DNA of 64,000 nt. It comes from JAHFUI01 sp039931615 (lineage in GTDB: Bacteria > Acidobacteriota > Vicinamibacteria > Vicinamibacterales > CAVVIG01). The notes under the pieces were generated by a model. The model saw only the letters and a program-made list of their open reading frames with translations, was not told where the DNA came from and searched no databases. The stretch lies in contig JBDTRR010000011.1 in NCBI GenBank assembly GCA_039931615.1, positions 1 through 64,000 on the forward strand. The letters run 5' to 3'. Position numbers and translations under genes: made by a program. Each line of letters opens with the position of its first letter. Position 1 is the stretch's first letter. Below, in pieces: positions 1-8,060 of this stretch.

Positions 1-181
1 TGCGGAAGTCGTTGACGGCGTGCGAGCAGTTGCCGGCGCTGCCGCCGACGCCGAGAAAGAACAGCCGTCCGCCCCGCTCGCGCGCGGCGGCCAGCACGTC
101 AACCACCCGCTCGATGCTGGCCGCATCGATCCGATCGATGATCTGGGCGGCCTCGTTCAAGTGCTGGCGGGCATAGCTCAC
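1..181 (-). CDS. SIS-domain sugar-phosphate isomerase (GmhA-like), N-terminal fragment
   Basis: The minus strand reads without a stop from a GTG at 181 to the window edge, giving the first 60 residues of a protein. Near the end of the visible part is LFFLGVGGSAGNCSHAVNDF, which matches the glycine/serine phosphosugar-binding loop of SIS-domain isomerases such as sedoheptulose-7-phosphate isomerase. The GTG overlaps the stop of the upstream nucleotidyltransferase in a GTGA, so translation is probably coupled. The neighbours are the heptose guanylyltransferase and heptose kinase, which makes sedoheptulose 7-phosphate the likely substrate. The C-terminal two thirds lie outside the window. Confidence 0.8.
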   Translation of the reverse strand, partial: MSYARQHLNEAAQIIDRIDAASIERVVDVLAAARERGGRLFFLGVGGSAGNCSHAVNDFR

Positions 182-894
182 GTCGTCAACCTCTGGCGCG
201 CCGCGAGCAGCCGGCGCGTTTCCTCGAGTCCGGCCAGCGATCCGATCTCGTAGAAGCGGTCCGGGACCTCGTAGCCGGCGAGCCCGCCACCGGCAATCAA
301 ACGCTGGTAGACCACTGCCAAGTCGAACGGCGCCGCATGGCCGGCCCACGGGGCGAACGCCTCGTGCGTCAAGACGCCGAGCCCGTAGTCGATGTAGCGC
401 ATCGACGCGTCGCGGTCGTTCTTGTCGTATCTGACGATGCGCCCGGCGCTGTATTCGACGTTGCTGCGATCCCAGCGGTCCTCGTTGCGGTAGACCGTCA
501 TCAGGCCCGGCGCCCGGCTGGCGCGGAAAGACGACTCGATGGCGGCGAAATCGCAGTCGAGGTAGGAATCGCCGTACATCACGAAGAACGCCGGCCCCAG
601 CAGGGGCAGCGCGCGCTGGAGGGCGCCGCCGGTACCGGCGAGCCTGTCGCCATCCGAGACATAACGGAACGCCATCTGCCAGCGTTGACCGTCGCCGAGC
701 GCGTCGGCGACCTGCCCGCCGAGATGGCCGAGGCAAAAGACCACGGTGTCGACACGATGGCGCTTGAGCAGCTCGATCTGGTGCTCGACGAACGGACGGC
801 CGGCCACATCGAGCAGGATCTTCGGGATGCGCTCGGTCAACGGTTGCAGGCGAGTCGCCAGCCCGCCGGCCAGGACGGCGACCGGCAGCGTCAC
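178..894 (-). CDS. hddC: D-glycero-D-manno-heptose 1-phosphate guanylyltransferase-like nucleotidyltransferase
   Basis: This 238-residue protein begins with the signature of sugar-1-phosphate nucleotidyltransferases: AGGLATRL then a Pro-Lys at residues 24-25, and later MYGDSYLDCD for metal and nucleotide binding. It lies directly after a GHMP heptose kinase and before a GmhA-like isomerase, the gene set that makes GDP-D-glycero-alpha-D-manno-heptose, so it most likely transfers GMP to heptose 1-phosphate. The start is a GTG in a GTGA overlap with the kinase stop. The exact nucleotide is inferred from context. A mannose-1-phosphate guanylyltransferase is the main alternative. Confidence 0.82.
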   Translation of the reverse strand: MTLPVAVLAGGLATRLQPLTERIPKILLDVAGRPFVEHQIELLKRHRVDTVVFCLGHLGGQVADALGDGQRWQMAFRYVSDGDRLAGTGGALQRALPLLGPAFFVMYGDSYLDCDFAAIESSFRASRAPGLMTVYRNEDRWDRSNVEYSAGRIVRYDKNDRDASMRYIDYGLGVLTHEAFAPWAGHAAPFDLAVVYQRLIAGGGLAGYEVPDRFYEIGSLAGLEETRRLLAARQRLTT

Positions 895-1871
895 GAGAAC
901 AGCACCTTGGTGCCTTCGAAGTCGAAGCGGAAGCGCACTTCATCGAGCCCGGCCCGGCGCATCGCCGCGCGCAGCCGCCGATGGTCCTCGGCATAGAACA
1001 TCAGGAAGCCGCCGCCGCCGGCGCCGACCAGCTTGCCGCCAATCGCGCCATTCGAGCGGCCGAGCTCATACCACTCGTCGATCTGGGAGTTGCTCATCCC
1101 CCCGGAGCGCCGTTTCTTGTGCTCCCAGTGCTCGTGCATCAGCTCACCGAACAGCGCCGTCTCGCCGCGCTCGAGCGCCTGGCGGCTGCGCAGCCCCAGC
1201 TCTTTCACGTAGTGCAGGTTCGCCAGCATCTCCTGATCGTGCTGCTGCGTCCGGACCTGCTGGTCGGCGAGGATGGTGCCGGCGCTGCGTGAGTAGCCGC
1301 TGAAGAACAGCAGCAGGTTGTCCTCGAGGTTGAACATCGCTTCCAGCGAAATCCGGGCCGGCTCGGCTTCGACCTTGCCGTCCGGATGAAACGTGAAGCA
1401 GGTGACGCCGCCATAGGCGGCAATGTACTGGTCCTGCTTGCCGATCGGTTCGTGCAGGCGTTCGATCTCGATCTGGCAGGCCAGCTCCGCCAGCTCGTTC
1501 GGATGCAGGAAGTGCCGGCGGTGGGCGTAGAGCGCCTTGATCAGCGCGGTGGTGAAACTGCCCGACGAGCCGAGCCCGGTGCCGGCCGGGATGTCGGCCA
1601 GGGTGGTGATTTCGATCTGCGGCGTCTTCAGGCCGATCATCCGGATCGCCTCGCGGATGATCGGGTGGCGGACGTCATCGACGGCGTCGACGTGCTCGAG
1701 CTTCGAGTACTTGAGGAAGATGCCCGGCGTGAACGGCCGCATCACGGTGACGTAGACGTAGCGGTCGATCGCCGCCGCAATCAGGAAGCCGCCATGTTCG
1801 CTGTAGTAGGAGGGCAGGTCGGTGCCGCCGCCGCCGAGCGTAATCCGCAGCGGACTTCGCGTGATGATCAT
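891..1871 (-). CDS. hddA: GHMP kinase, D-glycero-D-manno-heptose 7-phosphate kinase-like
   Basis: This 326-residue cytosolic kinase has all three GHMP motifs: an N-terminal LGGGGTDLPSYYSEHGG, the ATP loop PAGTGLGSSGSF at residues 95-106, and a C-terminal glycine-rich GAGGGGFLMFY. The GGGTDLP start is typical of the HddA/WcbL group that phosphorylates C1 of D-glycero-D-manno-heptose 7-phosphate. With the adjacent guanylyltransferase and isomerase it forms a GDP-heptose module. The phosphatase GmhB, also needed, is not in the window. The gene is the last upstream member on this strand, and the intergenic 52 bases separate it from a divergent O-antigen ligase-like gene. Confidence 0.85.
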   Translation of the reverse strand: MIITRSPLRITLGGGGTDLPSYYSEHGGFLIAAAIDRYVYVTVMRPFTPGIFLKYSKLEHVDAVDDVRHPIIREAIRMIGLKTPQIEITTLADIPAGTGLGSSGSFTTALIKALYAHRRHFLHPNELAELACQIEIERLHEPIGKQDQYIAAYGGVTCFTFHPDGKVEAEPARISLEAMFNLEDNLLLFFSGYSRSAGTILADQQVRTQQHDQEMLANLHYVKELGLRSRQALERGETALFGELMHEHWEHKKRRSGGMSNSQIDEWYELGRSNGAIGGKLVGAGGGGFLMFYAEDHRRLRAAMRRAGLDEVRFRFDFEGTKVLFS

Positions 1872-1923
1872 CGCCGGCCGAGATCATACCTGAACCCGGA
1901 CGGGCGGATGCTAGCATGACCTG

Positions 1924-3219
1924 GTGCGAGTGCCGCCGATCGTGCATCGATCGATCGTCAGCGTGACGGCGGCGGAGCTGCCGATCGTGCTGCTGGTCGC
2001 GCCGGCGCTGTTGTTCCCGTCGCCGGCCCGTCTGCCGATCGCGTTGCTGATCCCCGTGATCTGGATCGGCCACAAGTACCTTGGCCGCGGCGCGATTCCC
2101 GCGACACCGCTGAACGCGCCGATCGCCGTGCTGCTGGTGATGACGGGCGTCAGCGTGCTGGCCAATGTCACCGTCGCGTTCAATCTCGGCAAGGTGTCGG
2201 GACTGCTGCTCGGCGTGGTGATCTTCTGGGCGATGACGCGCTGGATGACGACCCCGGCCACCCTGAAGACGGGAACAGTGCTGTTCCTGATGGCCGGCGC
2301 GGCGCTCGCCGTGGTGGGACTGCTCGGCACCAACTGGATGAACAAGTTCGCGGCGCTCGGCCCGATCCTGGCGCGGCTGCCCCGGGCGATCCGCGGCGTG
2401 CCCGGCGCCGAAGAAGGCTTCCAGCCCAACGCCGTGGCGGGCTGTCTGGTCCTGTTCATTCCCCTGCAACTCGCGCTGCTCGCGACCGACGCGCGCCGCC
2501 GCAACATCGGGCGGGCGCTGATTCAAATCGCGCTGTTGTTCCTGACCGCGGGGACGCTGTTGCTGACGCAGTCCCGAGGAGCCTGGGTCGGCCTGGCGGC
2601 GGCCGCCGTTGCTTTCCTGGCGTGGCATGGCTGGCGAACCCGGGTGGTGGCGGCCATCGGAGCGGCCGGGGCGCTGATCGTCGGCACCGCGCTCGGATCG
2701 ACGCGGCTGCTCGATCTCGCGATCAGCCGATCGGGACCCGGCATGGCCGGCAATGTGTCAGGCCGCGTCGAGCTCTGGTCGAGAGCGCTCTACGGCATCC
2801 AGGACTTCCCGGTCACGGGGATGGGGATGAACGCCTTTCGCAAGGTGATGCCGGCCTTGTATCCCACTTTCCTGACCGCACAGGACTTCGACGTGGCGCA
2901 CGCGCACAATCACCTGCTGCAGGCGGCGCTGGATCTCGGCGTCCCCGGCCTGATCGCGTATCTCTCGATCTGGCTCGTCGTCGTGGTGCTGCTCGTCCGG
3001 GTCTATCGCCACGGCCGCGAACCGGTGTACCGGCTGATGGCCGGCGGTCTCGGCGCCGGCCTGATCGCCCATTTCCTGTTCAGCACCACCGACGTGATCC
3101 CGCTCGGCTCCAAAGCCGGCGTGTTGTTCTGGATGGCGCTGGCGGTGGTGGTGGCGCTGCACGACGTGGCGTTGGGATCTGCCCGAGACGGCAGGCCTGA
3201 AGGCCTGCACTACGACTGA
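1924..3219 (+). CDS. O-antigen ligase/polymerase-like membrane protein
   Basis: This 431-residue protein is mostly hydrophobic helices. A central soluble stretch and a Wzy_C-type motif (GMGMNAF, then a HAHNHLLQ near residue 325, then a Gly-Pro-rich helix start) match the O-antigen ligase/Wzy superfamily, which joins or polymerises lipid-linked glycans at the periplasmic membrane face. The start is GTG. It is the only glycan gene on the plus strand in the left 38 kb. Its last codons (GRPEGLHYD) lie inside a dispersed hairpin followed by seven T residues, so the repeat may have supplied both the C-terminus and a terminator. Ligase and polymerase cannot be told apart here. Confidence 0.82.
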   Translation: MRVPPIVHRSIVSVTAAELPIVLLVAPALLFPSPARLPIALLIPVIWIGHKYLGRGAIPATPLNAPIAVLLVMTGVSVLANVTVAFNLGKVSGLLLGVVIFWAMTRWMTTPATLKTGTVLFLMAGAALAVVGLLGTNWMNKFAALGPILARLPRAIRGVPGAEEGFQPNAVAGCLVLFIPLQLALLATDARRRNIGRALIQIALLFLTAGTLLLTQSRGAWVGLAAAAVAFLAWHGWRTRVVAAIGAAGALIVGTALGSTRLLDLAISRSGPGMAGNVSGRVELWSRALYGIQDFPVTGMGMNAFRKVMPALYPTFLTAQDFDVAHAHNHLLQAALDLGVPGLIAYLSIWLVVVVLLVRVYRHGREPVYRLMAGGLGAGLIAHFLFSTTDVIPLGSKAGVLFWMALAVVVALHDVALGSARDGRPEGLHYD

Positions 3220-3256
3220 TTTTTTTGTGACGGTCCGGCTGAAGCCGGACACTACG
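3191..3256. repeat. Pair of TGAA-loop hairpins between convergent genes
   Basis: Two hairpins lie in tandem. The first spans 3191-3208 (GCAGGCC-TGAA-GGCCTGC followed by ACTACG) and the second spans 3233-3250 (GTCCGGC-TGAA-GCCGGAC followed by ACTACGT). Between them are seven T residues. They sit between the ends of two convergent genes and could terminate transcription in both directions. The same architecture recurs near 7.5, 25.7, 53.7 and 56.3 kb. Confidence 0.85.
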
Positions 3257-3274
3257 TACGGTTGCTGTCGGCGA

Positions 3275-4270
3275 TTACGACTGATTTCGTGGACGCGGCC
3301 GCCGGTAGATCTCCTCGACGACCACCAGCGCGGCGCGGGCATCGTTGAGTCCGGCGGATGGCTCTCTGCCGAGCCTGATGTCCTCGAGGAACTCCTCGAA
3401 CTCCAGCGCCCACGACCGGTCCTCCATCGGATACTCCCAGATGGTCGTCTCGGGCGGTCCCATCCCGGGCAGCATCCGGTAGAAGGCCAGCCTCTCCACG
3501 CCGTAACTGCCGCCCAGGCCTTCGACGTGCAGCTTGGCGTCGGTGCCGTAGATCTCCAGCGAGAACAGGTTCTTCCACTCGGTACAGCTGACGTGCAGAA
3601 AGGCGGTCTGGGCCCGCTCCGTGCGCAGCAGCAGGAACGCGTTGTCGTCGACCGGCATCTGCCAGAAGTAGGTGTGCGCGAAGCCGTCGACCGCGGTGAA
3701 GTCGCCGAGGAACCAGCGCGACAGATCGATCAGATGCACGCCCTGATCGATCAGCTCGCCGCCGCCCGATCGGACCGGGTCGGCGCGCCACTCCCTGTCG
3801 TAGCCGAGCCGGCCGCCGTGGCCGTAGCGGCCGCGCACGAACATCAGATCGCCGAGCACGCCGGCGTCGAGCAGCTCGCGGGCCTTCATGAGCGCGGGGT
3901 GGTAGCGGTGATTGAAGCCGACCCGGACCAGGCGGCGCGCCCGCCGGGCGGCCTCGATCACCGGATCGATCTCCGCCACCGTGCGGGCGGCCGGCTTTTC
4001 CACCAGCACATGTTTGCCGGCGTCGACCGCCGCCTGTGTGATCCCGGCCAGCATCTCGTTCGTCGTCGCGACGGCGACGATGTCGACGTCGGCGCGGGCG
4101 ACGACGGACCGCCAGTCGTCGGTGGCGACGGCACCGTCCGCGGTGCCGGCGAGCGACTCGGCGCGCGCCCGATCGAGATCGGCGCACGCCACCAGCCGCG
4201 CCGGACCGAGTGCCGCGGCGCGCTTCCGCCCGATCAGGCCGCAGCCGACGATCGCGACGCCGGGACTCAT
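3275..4270 (-). CDS. Gfo/Idh/MocA-family sugar oxidoreductase
   Basis: This 331-residue protein has an N-terminal NAD(P) Rossmann motif (AIVGCGLIGRKR), the family's EKP motif (LVEKPAA) near residue 95, and a GGGELIDQGVHLIDL segment with the His used in catalysis by this family. Such enzymes oxidise or reduce ring hydroxyls of nucleotide-linked or free sugars. It overlaps the preceding SDR gene by ATGA, so the two are probably co-translated. The substrate cannot be read from the sequence; a UDP-sugar 3-dehydrogenase role is one possibility in a glycan locus. Confidence 0.85.
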   Translation of the reverse strand: MSPGVAIVGCGLIGRKRAAALGPARLVACADLDRARAESLAGTADGAVATDDWRSVVARADVDIVAVATTNEMLAGITQAAVDAGKHVLVEKPAARTVAEIDPVIEAARRARRLVRVGFNHRYHPALMKARELLDAGVLGDLMFVRGRYGHGGRLGYDREWRADPVRSGGGELIDQGVHLIDLSRWFLGDFTAVDGFAHTYFWQMPVDDNAFLLLRTERAQTAFLHVSCTEWKNLFSLEIYGTDAKLHVEGLGGSYGVERLAFYRMLPGMGPPETTIWEYPMEDRSWALEFEEFLEDIRLGREPSAGLNDARAALVVVEEIYRRPRPRNQS

Positions 4271-5148
4271 TTCCGATCCCAGTCCAGCCCGCGATCCGCC
4301 GGCGTCACCCGGCGCAGCGTGTAGACGTCCGTCCGCTCGAGATCAGCGCGGTGGCCGGGCAGGTCTGACCACGGATCCCACACCGCGCTCAGCAGTCTGC
4401 CGGTTATGCCATCGCTCGCCGCCGAGGCCAGAAACACCGCCAGCGCCGCCCCGGTCTCGAGCGGTGTGCCGCCCTCGTCCGCTATCCGTTTCATGCGATC
4501 GAAGAACGCCGCGCCGACCGCGGCCGGCCCGGCGGCGATCAGCTCGTCCATCATCCGGGTGTTGAGCGCACCGGGCGCGACCGCATTGACGTCGATGCCG
4601 TCCTCTTGCACTTCGAGCGCCAGCGATTCGGCGAAGCGGACGATCGCCGCCTTGGACGCGGCGTAGGCGCTCAGCCGCGGCAGCGGATTCGTCGCGCCGC
4701 CGCCCGACAACTGGATGATCTTGCCGTAGCGCCGCGCCCTGAAATGCGGCAGCAGCGCGCGGCACATCAGGATCGACCCGAACAGATTGATCTCGATCGC
4801 CCGGACCCAGGCGTCCCAGTCGACCTCCTCGATCAGTCCCATCGGACCGTAGACGCCGGCGTTGTTCACCAGGATGTGCAGTTCCGGGAATGCGCGCAAC
4901 GCCGCGGCCGCCAGGATGCCGACCTGATCCGCGCGCGAGACATCGGCGGGCTGCGCCAGCACGGCCTGGCCCGGCCGCGCCAGGGCAGCCACTTCGTCGC
5001 GCGCGCGAGCGAGCCGATCTGCATCGCGGGCGCACAGCATCACGCCGGCGCCGGCCGCAACATAGGCTCGAGCGATGGCCAGCCCGAGCCCCTGACTGGC
5101 CCCGGTGATCAGGGCGGCCCTGCCCTCGAGAGGTCTACTGGTGCTCAT
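4267..5148 (-). CDS. SDR-family oxidoreductase
   Basis: This classical short-chain dehydrogenase (293 residues from ATG 5148) has TGASQGLG at 15-22 for NAD(P) binding, NNAG at 95-98, a catalytic Ser at 148 and a YAASK motif with Tyr162 and Lys166. The reading frame extends further upstream to 5250, but that part overlaps the upstream dehydrogenase and has no family similarity, so I chose the internal ATG. It overlaps the upstream gene by 14 bases and the downstream Gfo/Idh gene by ATGA. It probably reduces a keto-sugar made in this locus, but the substrate is not known. Confidence 0.85.
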   Translation of the reverse strand: MSTSRPLEGRAALITGASQGLGLAIARAYVAAGAGVMLCARDADRLARARDEVAALARPGQAVLAQPADVSRADQVGILAAAALRAFPELHILVNNAGVYGPMGLIEEVDWDAWVRAIEINLFGSILMCRALLPHFRARRYGKIIQLSGGGATNPLPRLSAYAASKAAIVRFAESLALEVQEDGIDVNAVAPGALNTRMMDELIAAGPAAVGAAFFDRMKRIADEGGTPLETGAALAVFLASAASDGITGRLLSAVWDPWSDLPGHRADLERTDVYTLRRVTPADRGLDWDRK

Positions 5149-6469
5149 CAGGGGGACCCGACTGGAACCGCGGCCGGCGATGCGCGCCGACGCTGACGTA
5201 TTCAATCGCCGCATCATCGCCGAGCGTCCCGGCGAGAAAGCGGTTGGCATCGAGCACCAGCGGCCGCGCCATGCGCGCCACGACGTCGCCCGGCGCGATC
5301 GTCCGGTACTCGGGCCACGGCGTGGCGACGACCAGCGCGGACGCGCCGTCGACGGCGGCGACGGCGCTCCCGGTCAATTCGACTTCCGCGTCGAGGCCGG
5401 CGGGCAGTGTCCGCACCAGCGGATCGTAGGCGCGGACGCGCGCCCGCCGCGCGTGCAGCCACCGGCACAGTTCGACCGCGCTCGATCGGCGCAGCGTGTC
5501 GGTGCCGGGCTTGTAGGTCAGGCCCCAGACGCCGATGGTCCGGCCGGCCACACTCCCGAGCAACTGCGCCAGGCGCAGTTCCGCCCAGTGCCGGTGCGCA
5601 TCGTTGCTGGCCTTGACCGACGACAACAGGTGCGCCGCCACGCCGTGCACCCGGGCCAGCGTCGACAGACAGACCACATCCCGCGCCAGCGTGCCGCCGG
5701 CAAAGGCGCCGCCCGGCGAGAGATACGCCTTCGGACCGATCCGCGCGTCCGACTTCAGTCCACGCGACACCTCCGCCGCATCGGCGCCGACCTGCTCGCA
5801 GAGCGCCGCGATCTCGTTGATGAAGACGACCGAGGTCGCCAGGAAGGCGTTGAGCGCGTGCTTGGTCATCTCCGCCGATTCGACCGACATCCACTCGATG
5901 CAGTCGGTGAAGGGCTGGAACAGCCGGGTCACCCGGTCGCGCTCGCTCACCGATCGCACGCCAACAACGACGCGGTCGGGATGCATGAAGATGTCGATCG
6001 CCTTGCCGAGCCGGAGGTTCTCCGGCGAATAGCCGAACCCAACTGACCGACCGCTGGCCGCAGCCGCGAACAGCTGCTCGATCCGGCCGGTCGTGCCGAC
6101 CGGGAGCTGCGAGGACAGCAGCACCAGCGCGCCGGTCCGCAGGTGCGGGAACAGACTCACGGTCCGATCGACAACGTAGTCGACGTCGGCGCGATCGTCC
6201 TCGTCCACCGGAGTGTCGTAGGTCACCCAGACGACCTCGGCGTTGGCGAGTGCGGTGGCGGCGCTGGTGGTGAAGCGGAGCGCACCGGCGGCGAGGCCGG
6301 ACCTGACGAGATCTTCCAGTCCCGGTTCGAACAGCGGCGCGCTGCCTGCCGACAGCCGCCCGATGACCTCCGGCTCGAAGTCCAGGCCGGTCACGTCGTG
6401 GCCACCGGCGGCAAGGCACGCCGCGGTCACCGTCCCGAGATGCCACAGGCCGACCACGCAGACGTTCAC
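5135..6469 (-). CDS. UDP-glucose/GDP-mannose dehydrogenase family protein lacking the catalytic cysteine
   Basis: This 444-residue protein starts at a GTG that overlaps the upstream epimerase stop as GTGA. The Rossmann start (VCVVGLWHLG), the K203/N207 pair in a TKHALNAF helix and the C-terminal YKPGTDTLRRS segment are those of nucleotide-sugar 6-dehydrogenases. In the active-site loop, where the family has G-G-S-C-F-P-K-D, this protein reads AGGTLARD, so the nucleophilic Cys is Thr260 and the Lys is Arg. A standard four-electron oxidation to a uronic acid is therefore doubtful. It may be a divergent subfamily with another reaction. The neighbouring epimerase and SDR suggest a nucleotide-sugar substrate. 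Confidence 0.82.
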   Translation of the reverse strand: MNVCVVGLWHLGTVTAACLAAGGHDVTGLDFEPEVIGRLSAGSAPLFEPGLEDLVRSGLAAGALRFTTSAATALANAEVVWVTYDTPVDEDDRADVDYVVDRTVSLFPHLRTGALVLLSSQLPVGTTGRIEQLFAAAASGRSVGFGYSPENLRLGKAIDIFMHPDRVVVGVRSVSERDRVTRLFQPFTDCIEWMSVESAEMTKHALNAFLATSVVFINEIAALCEQVGADAAEVSRGLKSDARIGPKAYLSPGGAFAGGTLARDVVCLSTLARVHGVAAHLLSSVKASNDAHRHWAELRLAQLLGSVAGRTIGVWGLTYKPGTDTLRRSSAVELCRWLHARRARVRAYDPLVRTLPAGLDAEVELTGSAVAAVDGASALVVATPWPEYRTIAPGDVVARMARPLVLDANRFLAGTLGDDAAIEYVSVGAHRRPRFQSGPPDEHQ

Positions 6470-7422
6470 GCCCGATCCTCGAGCAGCCAGGGATTGGCCT
6501 GCAGGTAATCGAGCGTCCGGATGATGCCGTCGCGAATCGACAGCCTGGGCCGCCAGCCGAGCGATCTGATCCTGGCGGTGTCGAGAAAGATGAACGGACT
6601 GTCCCCGATCCAGCCGCGCTCGCCGCCGGTATAGGTCCGCACCGGATCCAGCCCCAGATGGCGGGTGATCCACCCGATCGAATCGTTCACCTGGCAATAC
6701 TCGTCGGTGCCGAGGTTGAAGATGTTCACCTTGTCGCCGGCCCGCTCGATCGCCGTCAGCATCGCGTCGATGCAGTCGTGGACATAGAGGTAGGACTTGC
6801 GCTGGCGGCCGTTGCCGAGCACGCGCAGTTCGCCCGGGTTGGCGCGGAGGCTGCGGTAGAAGTCGAACACGTGCCCGTGCGAATAGCGCTCGCCGAGGAT
6901 CGAGACGAAGCGGAAGATGTAGCCCTGAAACCCGAACCCCTCGCAGTAGGCCTGGATCAGCCCTTCGCCGGCCAGCTTGGAGGCGCCGTAGAGCGAGGTC
7001 TGCACCGGGAACGGCGCGGTTTCCGGCGTCGGGTGGATCTCCGGCTCGCCGTAGATCGACCCGGTCGAGGAGAACGCCACCCGGCGGATGCCGTTGGCGC
7101 GCATCGCCTCGAGGACGTTGAACGTGGCGATCGTGTTCTGCTCGAGATCGCGGCGTGGATGGTCGGTGCCGAAGCGGACATCGGCATTGGCCGCGAAGTG
7201 GAAGACGAAATCACAGCCGCGCATGGCGGCGGTCAGGCGCTCGAGATCGAGCGTGTCGCCCTCGACCAGCGTGAACCGGTCGGATCGCTCCGCGTCCGCC
7301 AGAAAGCGGCGCTGGCCCGACGACAGATTGTCGTAGCCGACGACGTGATGCCCGTCTCGAAGCAGCCGATCGGCGAGATTGCTGCCGATGAAGCCGCTGC
7401 CGCCGGTCGTGAAGACGTTCAC
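6466..7422 (-). CDS. NAD-dependent epimerase/dehydratase (UDP-glucose 4-epimerase family)
   Basis: This 318-residue extended SDR has an N-terminal TTGGSGFIGSNLADRLL motif for NAD, a STGSIYGE segment with the catalytic Ser/Thr region, and an LYGASK motif supplying the Tyr and Lys. The C-terminal substrate domain carries the usual GRQRKSYLYVHDC stretch. It acts on a nucleotide-activated sugar in the cytosol, either epimerising C4 or dehydrating; I cannot tell which. It is followed by the cysteine-less dehydrogenase with a GTGA overlap, so the two probably act in sequence. Confidence 0.85.
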   Translation of the reverse strand: MNVFTTGGSGFIGSNLADRLLRDGHHVVGYDNLSSGQRRFLADAERSDRFTLVEGDTLDLERLTAAMRGCDFVFHFAANADVRFGTDHPRRDLEQNTIATFNVLEAMRANGIRRVAFSSTGSIYGEPEIHPTPETAPFPVQTSLYGASKLAGEGLIQAYCEGFGFQGYIFRFVSILGERYSHGHVFDFYRSLRANPGELRVLGNGRQRKSYLYVHDCIDAMLTAIERAGDKVNIFNLGTDEYCQVNDSIGWITRHLGLDPVRTYTGGERGWIGDSPFIFLDTARIRSLGWRPRLSIRDGIIRTLDYLQANPWLLEDRA

Positions 7423-7472
7423 TGCAGAAATATCCGCATCGGGGTTTTCATTCGCGCATGGTATCCGCCTTC

Positions 7473-7534
7473 GGACGTAGTGTCCGCCTTCAGGCGGACC
7501 TGATCACGGTCCGGCTAAAGCCGGACACCACGTC
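7473..7534. repeat. Two facing TGAA/TAAA-loop hairpins
   Basis: A minus-oriented copy (hairpin 7482-7499, GTCCGCC-TGAA-GGCGGAC read on the minus strand, tail CACTACGTCC) faces a plus-oriented copy (hairpin 7509-7526, GTCCGGC-TAAA-GCCGGAC, tail ACCACGTC). The TAAA loop of the second copy provides the TAG stop codon of the Nudix gene on the minus strand. Same family as the elements at 3.2, 25.7, 53.7 and 56.3 kb. Confidence 0.82.
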
Positions 7535-8060
7535 CTGATGCCGGACGCTCTTCTGAAGCTGCCCGCTCGCGATCGAACAGGGCTCGTCCCGCCACGATCG
7601 CCTGACGTTGAAAGGGAGACAGATCCTCCTCGATCTCGCCGGGCTCGACCCATTTGCTGCTCAGGATCTCGCCCGACGGCGTGGCCTGTCCAGCGCTCAG
7701 CAGCCTGGCATAGTACGCCAGACCAAGGTGGGAAGGATGGTTCGCCATCACGGTCGGCGCGATCCGCTCCACGCACAGCAGTGCCCTGACGTCAATCTGC
7801 ATCTGCAGCTCTTCCTGGATCTCCCGCTGGACGGTGCCGATCGGCGCCTCCCTCGGATCCACCCAGCCGCCGGGCAATCCCCACGGGTGGTCGGTCCGGA
7901 ACACGTGCTCGACCAGCAAAACCTTCCCGGCGTCGTCGAACACGGCGGCAACGGCGCCGACATGGTGCCGCGGGGCAAACAGCCGGACGGCCGCCTTCAA
8001 ACCCCAGCGCAAGGGAGGATAGCGACGGATCCACACTGACAGGCGGCGCCCGTCAACCAA
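7515..8060 (-). CDS. Nudix hydrolase
   Basis: This 181-residue protein carries a Nudix box from Gly65 to Met87: G65, E71, R79-E80 and E83-E84 are in register with the consensus GX5EX7REUXEEXGU, except that the last Gly is Gln86. Such enzymes hydrolyse nucleoside diphosphates linked to another group, with Mg2+ held by the Glu pair. In a glycan locus it may act on a GDP- or UDP-sugar. The start is uncertain: TTG 8060 overlaps the upstream gene by 8 bases and GTG 8036 is an alternative. Its last codons lie inside a dispersed hairpin repeat. Confidence 0.82.
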   Translation of the reverse strand: MVDGRRLSVWIRRYPPLRWGLKAAVRLFAPRHHVGAVAAVFDDAGKVLLVEHVFRTDHPWGLPGGWVDPREAPIGTVQREIQEELQMQIDVRALLCVERIAPTVMANHPSHLGLAYYARLLSAGQATPSGEILSSKWVEPGEIEEDLSPFQRQAIVAGRALFDRERAASEERPASGRGVRL

